DNA of 64,000 nucleotides from Artemisia argyi (taxonomy: Eukaryota > Streptophyta > Magnoliopsida > Asterales > Asteraceae), in the NCBI GenBank assembly GCA_030686995.1, contig JARVZY010002418.1, positions 52,001-116,000 on the forward strand, given 5' to 3'. The translations under genes and the position numbers were made by a program. Positions 48,001-59,039 of the stretch are shown in pieces (within the stretch, counting starts at the first letter, position 1; each line of letters opens with the position of its first letter). A model generated the notes under the pieces. That model did not search any database. It was not told the origin of the DNA and saw only the letters and a list, made by a program, of their open reading frames with translations.

Positions 48001-49109
48001 TTTTAGATTTTTATTAAGCACTTTGAATTTTTATATATTTTTTAATTTCCTTTTATATTAAGGTACTTTCAGTAAATTTTCCAAATTTTAATATTGTAAT
48101 TTAGTATTTATTAGATTTAATATTAGTTTTATTAATAATTAATTATTAATTAAGTATTAAATAGCATAATTAGTTTTTATAAAGTAACACCTAGTTTTTA
48201 TATTTTTCCTAGCTTTTATATAATATAATATAATTTCAGGAGTTTTTTCTAGAATTTCTACTATTCATTTTCTAGTTTTTATAATTTAATTATTTTAATT
48301 AGTGATTAATTAATATTTAATATAATAATTAGTAAAATAGTGTAAAAATATATAAAACAAACTTTTTATAATTTTTTAGGATTCCTGTGATGGTTAATTA
48401 GTTTTATAAAATTTTTCCTAATTATCTAAGTCACTTTAGTATTTTTAATAATTTTAATTAGTTTAAATAGGTAATTAATATTAAATTAGTAATTAATTAA
48501 TATTAAATCCACAAAAAGACAAAAATACATATTTTTAATTTTAAAACTTATTTTTAGTTATTTTATAATTTTAGAAATTTAATTTTCATTTTTCTAGTAT
48601 TAAATTAATATTATATAGTATTTAAGTTATTTAAATATTGATAATTAGTATTAAATAGTATTTAATTAATATTAAATAATTAATTAGTGTAAAAATTCAT
48701 TTTCTTTTTCTAAAAATTTTCTTTTATCCTTTAGTTTGTAAAAAAGTCATTTTTACCCCTTGTCGGTTCCCAGATTTCAGATTTCACTTTTTATTTTGTA
48801 CGTTCGCGTAAATTTAAACGGAACGTACACGTTTTTAGGTTTAAAACATTTCTGGTTTTTCTGATCTTACAGTCTAGTTAATATAACTTATTTAAGTTAT
48901 TTTCTTTCAAAATTCCTTAGTGTAATCAATCACAAACCCCTTTCCTGTCCAAATTCACCCGATCACAAGCCCGTTTGATAACAATTCACACCTCGTCGGG
49001 ACATAACGACCTGGAGAAACCTTATATTCCATGGAGATTGACTTCTAGGCAGTTTGACTATATTGACCACATCCGTGGTTGACTTTAGTTGACCGTTTGG
49101 AGCCAATCA
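45075..49109 (+). repeat. 5' LTR of A2, 4.0 kb
   Basis: Begins TGATGAGTGCTTAAAC and ends CCAATCA. It aligns with A1's 3' LTR throughout, including GTCCCT units (about 45240-45680) and the AT-rich second half, but with many differences, so A2 and A1 are distinct lineages of the family. No gene seen inside. Confidence 0.88.
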
Positions 49110-49114
49110 AATTT

Positions 49115-49134
49115 TGGCGCCGCTGCCGGGGAGG
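49115..49134 (+). promoter_or_regulatory. Primer binding site of A2 (tRNA-Asp type)
   Basis: Identical to the A1 site; five bases after the LTR end. Confidence 0.82.
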
Positions 49135-49409
49135 TTGTGTGCGTATTCAAAGCGTATTTAAAGATTGGTGAATCGGGATATACACCCATTGTATATTTAT
49201 CCACCCTTGTTCATATTATCTTCTTATTTATACAAAACAGTTCACGAAAACATTTTAAAATCACTTTTCAACGAACACAAAAACCCAAAAAGATTTTCTT
49301 TCTTATTTGTATATAAAATGTCTTTCCAAAGATCCAAAAATATTCATCTTTACCCTCTTACCTTTTTGATTCTTCATTCCTTACCCTCCCAAACCCTTTG
49401 ATTCATTCT

Positions 49410-51299
49410 ATGTCTCATCCACACCTTCTTATTTGCCAATGGTGTGGTAGTCCTTATAATGGTGGCAATTGCCCCAGTTGTGGCATGGTAGAATCAGGAA
49501 ACGGGTCTGTCTATAACTAGGATCCCTATTCCTACCATGGCACGACTGATTTATTCCATCAGCTACCACACCATGAGACTCAACAGTTTTACTGTTGTGA
49601 GTACTGTGGTGGTTCACACTACAGTTCTGGTTGTCAATCGGGAAACACGCTTGTCTACAAGCAGTTTCCTGGTAACAATTATGACTCTAGCACATACAAC
49701 CCACAGCCACATCAGTTTTACTATTGTGATTACTGTGGAGGTCCACACTTCAGTTCGGATTGTCAAACAAGGAATCCATTTCCTTGTAACAATTACAACT
49801 ATTCGTTTTCAGACCCACCTCCACAGTACCAAATGATCCAAGCAACTCCTCATGATACTGAGCAAGACCTTTTACTAAAGGCTCTTGAGATATTGAAAGA
49901 ACTTAAGGAGGAGTTGGTTACTACATCGTTTCAAGACTCTCGTGAGAAATCTATGACAGAATTACTTGCTGAAGAAAGAGAGGCTAGAAACAAAAAGAGT
50001 ATGGAGGAATTACTTGTCGAAGAACAAGCAGCTATAACACGTGCCAAATTTCGTAAAGCTGCTCTTCTCGATTGTGATGATGATAGAGATAATGAAGATA
50101 CCCTTGATATCCTTCAATTTTATAAGGGTTCGTCAGATTCATCATTTGTGATTCCTTCCATGGAAATTCAGGGAGAAAATAATGTGACGGAGAAATTACT
50201 AGCAGAGGATCAAATGGAACTCGTACAATCCATGAATGCTAGCTCCTCTCAACCCCCTCAGTCTGTTGTTATCACACCCGAAGTTCACACTCACTCTCTG
50301 AACATGGGGGATGAGCATCTTAGCACTGTTCCTGAAAAGGAATCAGACGAATTCATAAAGTCTAGTGTTGAGTTTCTTGTCCCAATCCCAAGAGAGTCAC
50401 AGGGAACTTTTGATCATGTGTGTGATTTACCTTCCCCTCTTGAGTGTCCAAAAGATCAATTTGAGACTTTCTACAATTGTAGCGAAGATTGTACGTCTTA
50501 TGGAGACATCGAGTATGTTGAGGCATCAGATCCACATTCTGATGTTGATCATCTTCTTGAGGAGTTCGCTGATGAACTCACTCACATCAATCCACTTCCA
50601 ACGGGAAGTGACGATGATCTCATTGATTTTGAAGCCGATCTAGGAGAAATTGAAAGTCTCTTATATCATGATCCGTCACTCAGTTCTGATCCTAACAGTC
50701 CAATAGAGAATATTGATCACCTTGTTCCTGAAACATTTAAAACTACTCTCACCAATCCTTTGTTTGAATTCGAATCTAAATTCACTTTGATTTCTGATAA
50801 TCCAATATTTGGTATTCAGAATGAGGATAGTGATGAGTCCACAATGGAACAAGAGTTCACAGATTCACACCATGTGAATGATTCTCTTCATGAGGAGTTC
50901 TCCGGTGAACTTTCTCATATCATATCTCCACCGGAGTATGATAACTTCCATTTTGATCATGACACACCCGGGACATGTCTTGATCATGTGAGCTTAAATG
51001 ATGAGATTCATAATCTAGAAATTATGGATTCTCCTGTGGGTGATGACGAGTTAATCATGATTTTCATCATGACTTTCTTTCTTTTCTTCACCTATCCCAT
51101 GACGTCTTCTCTTCTTCACTCCTTCGGGAGTGAGGATACCATCTTTGACCCCGGCATTTCCATGTATCATTCTTTTGAACCGGGTACTTATCTCATCGGT
51201 GTGGAACTTTCACGTGCTTCAAATGTTTATCCAAACAACTTGAATGAAAGTCCGATGGAGATTGTTTCTTCCACATCATGCTTCCCCAAGAATAAATGA
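49410..51299 (+). pseudogene. ORF-X of A2: triple zinc-knuckle, acidic, hydrophobic-tail protein
   Basis: ATG at 49410; one in-frame TAG near 49518; open from there to TGA at 51297-51299. Three cysteine knuckles follow each other: CQWCGSPYNGGNC, CEYCGGSHYSSGC, CDYCGGPHFSSDC (CX2CX3[H/Y]X4C). A Glu-rich helical stretch with repeated ELLAEE/ELLVEE follows, then a long acidic region, then a hydrophobic segment (about 51055-51120) and a conserved tail with FGSEDTIFDPGIS and NESPMEIVSS. It lies between primer site and gag, where typical gypsy elements have no gene; Ogre-type elements do carry an extra ORF there. The stop overlaps the gag start as ATGA. Function unknown. Confidence 0.75.
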
Positions 51300-53497
51300 A
51301 TTCGGGGTCGAGTCAAGGAGCCAATGTGTCCCCCTTCCGATCCGACACCATCCGGTTGGTGAAAAGCGGATGTGCATTCCATGGACTTCGTTCCAAAGAT
51401 CCTAATCAACATCTCAAGGATTTCCTTAAAATCATAGATTCCATAGACCTTGATGTTGTAACTAGAGAGTCGACCCAATTACGCCTATTCCAATTCTCAC
51501 TACGTGATCAAGCTAGTCAATGGCTTGAAGGTTTACCCGCGGGATCCATCACCTCATGGGATGATCTCACCACTCGTTTCCTTGCTCAATTTTTCCCACC
51601 GGGGAGAACTACCAAGCTTAGAAATGACATCTTGATGTTCCAACAACGTCAAGGTGAAACCTTCTATGAAGCATGGACTCGTTTCAAGGACTTACTCCAA
51701 AAAGTCCCTCATCATGGCATAGATCTTTGGCTCCAATTCCAAATCTTCTATGACCATATCGATCTCTCCACAAGGCGAACCATTGACCAATCGGCCAGTG
51801 GCAAGCTACGTGATCTAAGTGTGGAAGAATTATGGGAACTCATAGATGATCTTGCTCTCTATGACAATGAAAGTTGGAATGATCCTCGTCATTTGAACAA
51901 AACGGTCAAAGAAATATCTTTGCCTTCGAACAATTCTAGCACTCCCGACCGTAGGATCATGGAACTTGAGGACCAAGTCAAGTTTCTCATGAAATCCTAT
52001 GAAGCTCCTAAGCCTTCAAGCCAAGTGAACAAAATCACTTCTTCATGCGAATTATGTAGTGGTCCCCATGACACTCGTGATTGCGTGGAACTCCCTGGAC
52101 AAGCTTTTGCGGACTATGCATCCTCGCGTACCGACGAAGCGGGAGACAAGTGGTACACTTTCAAACCCGAGCCAAACCCTTACGGTGATTCCTACAACCC
52201 TTCTTGGAAAAATCACCCGAATCTTAGGTGGAAACAAAACCAAAACAATTCCTCCAATCCACCTAATCGTTATCAACCAAATGGCCCACCCTCTAACCGT
52301 ACTTTCAACAACAATCCTTCCAACAACTATGGTAGTACCAATAATCTTGAAGGGTTGATGTCCAAGTTTATGGCATCTCAGGAAGCTCGCATATCTAAGT
52401 TTGAAGCCGATTTCAAACAAAAGCAAAACAAGATGACCACCAAAATAGACACATTGTTGAAAGTTCTCAATGACCGAGAAATGGGAGCACTCCCAAGCGA
52501 CACGGTCAAGAACCCGAAACTAAACGTTAATGCCATATCATCGGTTTCGTCACCTACTTCTTGTCCACAATACTACTCGGTCAAATTAATGAGCACGTGT
52601 TTCAAGCAAACCCAAATTCTTCAAAAGGACCAATTGAATAAAGCATACGATGTCAAACCGGTCAATAACATAGTTGAAACACTTCCTACACAAGACCTTG
52701 ACGATGAATTCAAGGAGCTCCACCTTGAACTCCCCGTCATTGATGTCTTAACCCGTGCTCCCTACTATAGTGCCCTACTAGAAAAATATGAGAAATTTAA
52801 GTTAGGTAAAAATGGGACCGCCTTCATTCAAAACAGGTTGCCTAAGAAGCTTGATGATCCGGGTATATTTGTTTTGCCTTGTAAGATAGGAAAATCCGAA
52901 GCTTTCGACACACTAGCCGACTTAGGATCTAGCCTCAACTTGATTCCCTTATCCCTTTTCACCACTCTTAAGCTAGGAAAGTTAGAGGAGACGGAAGTAC
53001 TAATTGGTTTAGCGGATGGAAGTATTGCCCATCCGGTTGGAATGATCAAGGATGTAGTGGTTCACGTAGGAAAGTTAAGTATTTTAGCGGATTTTCACGT
53101 CCTAGATATGGTTAGTGATACTACATGCCCATTGTTAGTAGGAAGAGGATTTTTAGCAACCGCTAGTGCCATGATAGATTGTAAGGAGTCTAAGATAGCG
53201 GTAGGAGATGGTGAGACTTGGTCGGTTTATGATGTTAAGAAGCATAGCTACGATTGTGAGGACGAACCGACACCACATTGGTTAGAGATGAATAGAAGAC
53301 TATCTAGATATGGGCCTTGGATAGAAAGAAACTTTATAGGACCTCAACGCCCATTCTATCTAGAAAAAGATTTCATCGATAAAACACATTCGGTGGAACA
53401 ACTCATAGCTAGAGATGAGAAACTAGACCCTTTTGAGGATCCCCTAGTTTTTAGGAAAATGAATGAGTTCCTATGCATAATGCCTATTAACATATAG
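51296..53497 (+). CDS. Gypsy gag-protease polyprotein, 733 aa, intact frame
   Basis: Opens MNSGSSQGANVSPFRSD at ATG 51296. The retrotransposon gag domain covers about residues 40-190 (HLKDFLKIID, QWLEGLPAGSITSWDDLTTRF, FFPPGRTTKLRNDI, YEAWTRFKDLLQKVPHHGI). A CX2CX3HX4C knuckle lies at residues 251-263 (CELCSGPHDTRDC). A retroviral-type aspartic protease follows, with Asp542 in DLGSSLNLIPLS and the partner stretch CPLLVGRGFLATASAMID. The frame has no stops across 2.2 kb, the best preserved gene in the window, yet it ends before any reverse transcriptase. It could act in particle formation and processing for itself and for other elements. Overlaps ORF-X by four bases. Confidence 0.9.
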   Translation: MNSGSSQGANVSPFRSDTIRLVKSGCAFHGLRSKDPNQHLKDFLKIIDSIDLDVVTRESTQLRLFQFSLRDQASQWLEGLPAGSITSWDDLTTRFLAQFFPPGRTTKLRNDILMFQQRQGETFYEAWTRFKDLLQKVPHHGIDLWLQFQIFYDHIDLSTRRTIDQSASGKLRDLSVEELWELIDDLALYDNESWNDPRHLNKTVKEISLPSNNSSTPDRRIMELEDQVKFLMKSYEAPKPSSQVNKITSSCELCSGPHDTRDCVELPGQAFADYASSRTDEAGDKWYTFKPEPNPYGDSYNPSWKNHPNLRWKQNQNNSSNPPNRYQPNGPPSNRTFNNNPSNNYGSTNNLEGLMSKFMASQEARISKFEADFKQKQNKMTTKIDTLLKVLNDREMGALPSDTVKNPKLNVNAISSVSSPTSCPQYYSVKLMSTCFKQTQILQKDQLNKAYDVKPVNNIVETLPTQDLDDEFKELHLELPVIDVLTRAPYYSALLEKYEKFKLGKNGTAFIQNRLPKKLDDPGIFVLPCKIGKSEAFDTLADLGSSLNLIPLSLFTTLKLGKLEETEVLIGLADGSIAHPVGMIKDVVVHVGKLSILADFHVLDMVSDTTCPLLVGRGFLATASAMIDCKESKIAVGDGETWSVYDVKKHSYDCEDEPTPHWLEMNRRLSRYGPWIERNFIGPQRPFYLEKDFIDKTHSVEQLIARDEKLDPFEDPLVFRKMNEFLCIMPINI

Positions 53498-53770
53498 ATG
53501 AACAGGTGGAAAATAGAAGGGGATAAGTGTAAATAGAAGTGGGATAAGCCACATAAGGAAGGTGACGGATCATGGCATATGAAGATGATTTTATATGATC
53601 CGGATGGAGAAAAGTTTGAAAGGTCATACCGTACCAAGAAAACCGATAGGTAGTTGAAACCCAAGTTTGATCCCAAGGATGTCCTCAATGAGGAGCTCAC
53701 ACATATAAGATAGCCCAAGACCTTGTGTCTAGCTACAAGACTTGTAAAATAAAGAAAAGCGCTTCTTGGG
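53498..53770 (+). pseudogene. Remnant of the gypsy 3' coding end
   Basis: Fragments such as MILYDPDGEKFERSYRTKKTDR, KPKFDPKDVLNEELTH and KALLGRQP occur with stops between them. From memory, sequence like 'gcgcttcttgggaggcaacc' marks the end of coding in Athila-type elements. All of the reverse transcriptase to integrase part is deleted between gag-protease and here. Confidence 0.5.
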
Positions 53771-56125
53771 AGGCAACCTATGTTTTGTGTGGTTTTTATT
53801 TGTTTGATTGTTATTTGTTTCCATATGCATGCTTTGTTTTTATTGTTGGTAGATCATGTTTCAAACTAAATTTTGAAAATGCTTTATTTTGTTGTTTAAC
53901 TTCGTCTTAACTTCATATAAAGGTATTTTGCAAAAGATAAGTGTAAGGGGAAACCCCAAATTTGTTTCTAAGAACGAAATTGATCATGATTCTCCACAAT
54001 ATTAAATGAACATGTGTATTAGTATTAGTTAGAGTCAAATGCTTGTATCGAGTCATAATGATGTTTTGCAGGATTTTCCAGGAAGTAGGATATAAGTTTT
54101 TCTAGAAATTTTCTGGAAACTTAACGTAAAGATTTCTGCAAGTCACCTCTAACGGCGTCATGAATTAATTCTTGACGGTGTCATGTGTAAAATTCTGGAA
54201 ATTTTGTGAGTTTTGATTTTCTAACGGAGTCTTAAAGTTTTTGTTAATTCTTTAGTTTTATAAACTCCAGGAAATCTGCAAACATTCATTCCACAAGCAT
54301 TATATCTTACATTTTTTCTAGGATTTGTTAGTATATATAGATTGCCGCCGATTTTATGCGAGGTTGCCTTGTTTGTTTTCTCAGGTTTAACAGTTTATGT
54401 ATGACAAGAAGATGATTTATTTTTCTGGAAGGGAAGCTTTGAATGTTCACTTTCTTGGAGGAAGATCTAACCTTGTTACCACACTATCCACACCGAACGA
54501 ATCAGGGGAGTATATGCTTTCATTCTTTTACCTATTTCACTTTTACATTCTTTAGTTGAACATTGGGGACAATGTTCATCCTAAGTGTAAGGGGAGGGTA
54601 AATGATGATACCTTATAGGATACTATTGCACTTGAGTTTGTTTGTTTGATGGTAGGTATGTAATAAAACTAAGAGAAATACTTTTTAGTGTAATTTTAGC
54701 GCCAAATTTAAATTTTTTTACATCATTTAGGAGTGAAACTTTAGCCTTAGCAAGCGTCTCATGGATAGGAGTTGTATGACTAGCACGAAACCGTATCATT
54801 TAGAAAAATTTTCCACCCAAATATGTGAGGTTCGCCTTTAGATTTGATAGGAAAAGAATTCACTATTAGTGCTTATGAGTGTACTGGTAGCATTTAGATT
54901 TTAGAACTTGCGTTAGTGATGCATCCCGAGACCGCTAGTGAGACTACATTCATGTAGTAGGATTTACTACATGATAAGAGGCATTAGGATCACCCTTGTG
55001 TTAAACCCGTATCATAATTACTTGACCATTTAAGTCACATTACTTGGCTAGTAAAGTCAATTAATTTTTCCCACACCTTAGCGTTGTACTCATTTTTAGT
55101 ACACAAAACCCCTAGTACACCCCTCCGAGCCTATCTTTTTGTTTCTAACTTTAAGCATCTTACTTAAAGGAAGAATTTATTACAACTCACCCAAATGTGC
55201 AACCAAATCGCCTTAGCCTTCCTTGTATGCACTCATCTTTAGTGCATTATTGTTACATGTTTAAACCCTTAGTTAATTGTCTAATTGATTACATGGTTGC
55301 TAAGTCGAGTAATATCTTGTACATATTGTTTTGGAACGATTGGGACTCATGGGAAAAGTACTTGTGTTATAGAGTAATGGGGAAGAACATCATCTATTAC
55401 CCCCATATGTGCGTTAACCTTAAAAATACTCCAAGTGTTTTGATTATCTTGATTCGAGTCATTAGATTAATTTATTGTAAAGTATGTAAAAATTCAAGTG
55501 TAAGGGGAATGTACATTCCCTATGATGTATTATTTTGGATGGAAGGGTAAGAGTGTATGCAAAAAAAAAAATAAATAAATAAATAAATAAAATAAAAAAA
55601 AAGCGGAAAGTAAAGAAGAAAAAAAATGGAAAAAGAAAAGAGAAAAAACATACGGACTACCATCCCGTTTCATTCTATGTTTGTTTCATGGTTTTGTTAT
55701 GTAATTAACCATGATGATTAACTCGCCACCAGTAAATATTGCCTTTATCCAACAAAACCGTGTATTCCATATCCCTACACCTAACGTTATAACCCTTTAA
55801 AAGACCTCTTTGATAGTTTATCCTAGGTGCTTACGCCAAGTGGTGGAGGTTTGATCCTTTCCCAAGCCTATGGTAATCTATTTTTCTATGACAGGTAGTG
55901 AGAGATGTTTTCCATTTCCATATTGTGATATATACTTTATTACATCCGAGAGATTTGAGTATCTAAACACTATTTGTGAGGTGCTAGTGTATGACCTCCG
56001 TGCTTGTCTTTGGTCTTTAGTGGAACGATTATTTTTTGTAATTAATTTTATATTAGTGTTAAATGACCCCTAACTTGTATTTTGATTAGAATAAAAGCGC
56101 ATTTGCTTGAGGACAAGCAAATCTC
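53771..56125 (+). other. B 3' untranslated region with repeated purine tracts
   Basis: About 2.4 kb without supported genes. AAGTGTAAGGGG-type tracts occur at 53939, 54583 and 55496, each ahead of the functional one at 56126. The stretch 'cattggggacaatgttcatcc' near 54560 is typical of gypsy 3' regions. An A/G-rich low-complexity block lies at 55560-55650. Confidence 0.6.
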
Positions 56126-56136
56126 AAGTGTAAGGG
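56126..56136 (+). promoter_or_regulatory. Polypurine tract of B
   Basis: AAGTGTAAGGG, four bases before the 3' LTR start TGATGAGGCG at 56141, after 'gaggacaagcaaatctc', a common gypsy signature. Confidence 0.75.
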
Positions 56137-56140
56137 TATT

Positions 56141-59034
56141 TGATGAGGCGAAAAATAAACCCTTATTAAGGGGTCATTTAAGCCCGGATTCGAATTTATT
56201 TGATCAAATATTGCCCTAAATCGTTCCTTTTGTCATTTTAGGTAATTTTGGAGTGAAATCTGGAAAGGGAAGCATTTTGTACGTTTTTGGAGCATAAAAG
56301 TGAAGAAAACGGCAAAGTCTTAATTTTTCTTGCTGGGAACAGTACCTGACGGCGTCACTTGCTTCTTAATGACGGTGTCAAGAGCAATACAAGAGGTGGA
56401 AGTGGATGATACACGTGACGATCCAGAAAGTTTTGTACTAAGGACATGACAGCGTCACCCAAGGCCGTCATGGTCCAAATGTTAGTGACGGCCCAGAGCA
56501 ACTTTACACATGACGGCGTCAAAAGTGGATCTAGGCAATCCGATTTCATTATGGGCGGCGAGTTGACGGCGTCACATATTTCTTCTTGACGCCGTCACCC
56601 TGTAAAATCTATATATAGTTTTCCAATTTTCATTCATTAGAGTGTAACTTTTAGGGTGCAACTTTGGAGAAAAACCCTAGTCCGATTTTCACAGCTTTTT
56701 CATGGGTTTTTACCCTTTGAAACCTTTTATGTTCAATTGAGATAAGTACTCTTTCAATTCAATCAATATGTCTATGTGTTGTTTGAATATATCTTACGCT
56801 TGTCTTCAATTTAACATGTTAGGCTAGATTTCTTTTGTGTTTGCTTAGATGTAGTGAAACCTAGATGTTAATTATGGATTGATTGTTTGTTTATAGTTAT
56901 TACGGATGATTGTATTCGATGTTAGGCTTAAGAAAACTGGCAGACTTCCATTGGTAACAAGCTTGAAAGTCTTAAGAAACATTATCAGAGGTGTACTACG
57001 ATTTTTGGTTGTATTTAATGCGTAGGAGAATTCTAATGATCCCATGTTAGGAGCTTCTAACGGCTCGACATAGGAGTGAAGTAGGATCCTATAGAGTTAG
57101 GGAATATTGTACACGGCCCTACGACTAGTATTAAGGAATATGACCTGTCATCCATGCAATTGTAATAAATTATCAACCTTTAAAAGAAATCTAGGGAGTA
57201 ATGAAACCTAAGTAAACACAACTTTCCCCATTATTGTTACACCAAACTAGTATAATTAGTTTCATTTCATTTTCGTTATTTATTTTGATTGCTAATGCGT
57301 GGGAATTGCACCAGGCTTTACCTCTCAAGGGATCTCGAGAAGCTTACAACCCCCACCAGGCAGTGTACCTGATCGTTGTAGTATAGTATAGTGACAAGTA
57401 CCGAGGGATTGATCGTTCAACTCAAGAATAGTGTCGCTAGGATTAGAAAACCTAAAAACTAGGTCTAGAGGTGAGGGATGATTCTTTTTGTATTTTTATA
57501 TTTTATGGAAAGCAAGTAAAATCTCGGGTTTTGGAAGAGTGGGCGGAATTAGTTGCTAATCAACTAACCCAATAACTAAGATGCAATCAAAATAAAATAA
57601 CAAAAATGTAAATAAAGCTAATTAAACTAGTGGTGTGAACAATAAATGGGAGAATTGTGTTTACTTAGATTTCAATACTCCCTAGATATCTTTTACAGGT
57701 TAATTGTTTGTTACAGTTGCGTGGATGACGGGTTATATTCCTTAATACCAATCGTGGGGTGGCGTACGTACTTCCCCAACTCTATAAGCTCCTACTTCAC
57801 TCCTATGTCGAGCCTGCAAGAAGCTCCTAACATGGGATCACTAGAATTCGCTCATGCATTAAATACAACCATAAAAACCTAGTACGCATTGGTTCATGCT
57901 TCTTAAGACATTCAAGCAAGTTACACTATGAAAATCTGCCAGTTTTCTTAAGCCTAACATCGAAATCATTCATCCATTACAACTATAAACAAGCAATCAA
58001 CCTATAATCAACATCTAGGTTTCATTACATCTAAGCAAATACACAACAGATCTAGCCTAACATGTTAAAATCAAGACAAGCGTAAGATATATTCAAACAA
58101 TACATAGACATATTGAATGAATTGAAAGGATACTTATCTTAATTGAATATGAAAGGATTCAAGGGGTGAAAACCCTTGAAAATACTGTTAAAATCGTGCT
58201 AGGGTTTATTCAAGTCATCCCTAAAATTCTCCTCTCTTTTGAATGAAAATTACAGAGACTATATATAGATTTTCTAAGGTGATGGCATCAAGAACAAAGT
58301 TCTGACGCCGTCAACCCGCCGCCCATAATAAAATCAGATTGCCTAGATCCAGATCTGACGCCGTCAAGCGCATTTCTCCTCTGGGCCGTCAAGAGTAAAG
58401 TGACCGTGACGGCCTATGGTGACGCCGTCACGCCCTAGTGTAAAAACGTTCTGGATTGTCATGGTCTCTACCCTCTTTACCTCTTGGTTTCCTCTTGACA
58501 TCGTCATTAAGGAATTGGTGACGCCGTCAGGTACTGTTCCAGCAAGAAAAATTAAGACTTTGCCGTTTTCTTCACTTTTATGCTCCAAAAACGTCCAAAA
58601 TGCTTCCTTTTCTAGAATTCACTCCAAAAGTACCTAAAATCACAAAAGGAATGATTTAGGGCAATATTTGATCAAATAAATTCAATTCCGGGCTTAAATG
58701 ACCCCCTAAAAATGGATCATTTTTCGCCTCATCAATTGCATCTTTCGTTATTGGGTTAGTTGACTAGCAACTAATTCCGCCCATTCTTCCAAAAACCGAG
58801 ATTTTAATTGCTTTTATAAAACATAAAAATACAAAAAGAATCATCCCTCACCCTTAGACTTAATTTAGGAGACTTTCTAATCCTAGCGACACTATTCCTG
58901 AGTTAAACGATCAATCCCCCGGTACTTGTCACTATACTATACTACAACGATCAGGTACACTGCCTGGGGGGGGGGGGTTGTAAGCTTCTCGAGATTCCTC
59001 GAGAGGTAAAGCCTGGTGCGATTCCCATGCATCA
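56141..59034 (+). repeat. 3' LTR of B, split by an inverted solo LTR
   Basis: Two pieces, 56141-57292 and 58740-59034 (1447 bases together), run TGATGAGG to ATGCATCA. TGACGGCGTCA-type motifs at 56347, 56370, 56511, 56564 and 56587 stand upstream of the TATA box at 56610-56618. The break is at ATTGC, duplicated on each side of the insert. GACAT after 59034 is the element's target duplication. Confidence 0.9.
57293..58734 (-). mobile_element. Solo LTR of B family, minus strand, TSD ATTGC
   Basis: The complement reads TGATGAGGCG ... CCACGCATTA, 1442 bases, aligning with the whole B LTR. ATTGC flanks it (57288-57292, 58735-58739). The last dinucleotide is TA rather than CA. With the outer LTR it forms large inverted repeats that could pair as a hairpin. 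Confidence 0.92.
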
Positions 59035-59039
59035 GACAT

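Larger units (their letters stand above)
45075..51310 (+). mobile_element. Gypsy element A2, 5' part (LTR, primer site, ORF-X)
   Basis: Complete A-family 5' LTR, tRNA-Asp-type primer site and ORF-X, inserted in B's 5' LTR. No A-type 3' LTR exists to its right. The junction with B's internal DNA is somewhere in or after ORF-X or gag; A1 diverges from this copy at about 51315. Confidence 0.75.
44257..59034 (+). mobile_element. Gypsy element B, chimeric and nested, TSD GACAT
   Basis: GACAT lies immediately before TGATGAGG (44252-44256) and after the terminal ATGCATCA (59035-59039), so both outer ends of one insertion survive. The 5' LTR is interrupted after 45074 by element A2; its remaining part, the B primer site and A2's 3' half are all missing. 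The gag-protease and 3' region run straight into the 3' LTR at 56141. The 3' LTR holds an inverted solo LTR. Reverse transcriptase, RNase H and integrase are absent. Confidence 0.82.

Noticed and set aside
55197..55550. 117-codon frame in the B 3' region
   Set aside because: No motif, no homologous frame in the related A1 3' region, and AT-rich random composition.
53498..56125. Possible reverse transcriptase between gag-protease and the B 3' LTR
   Set aside because: No YVDD-type box, integrase or RNase H motif seen in any frame; only end-of-coding remnants.
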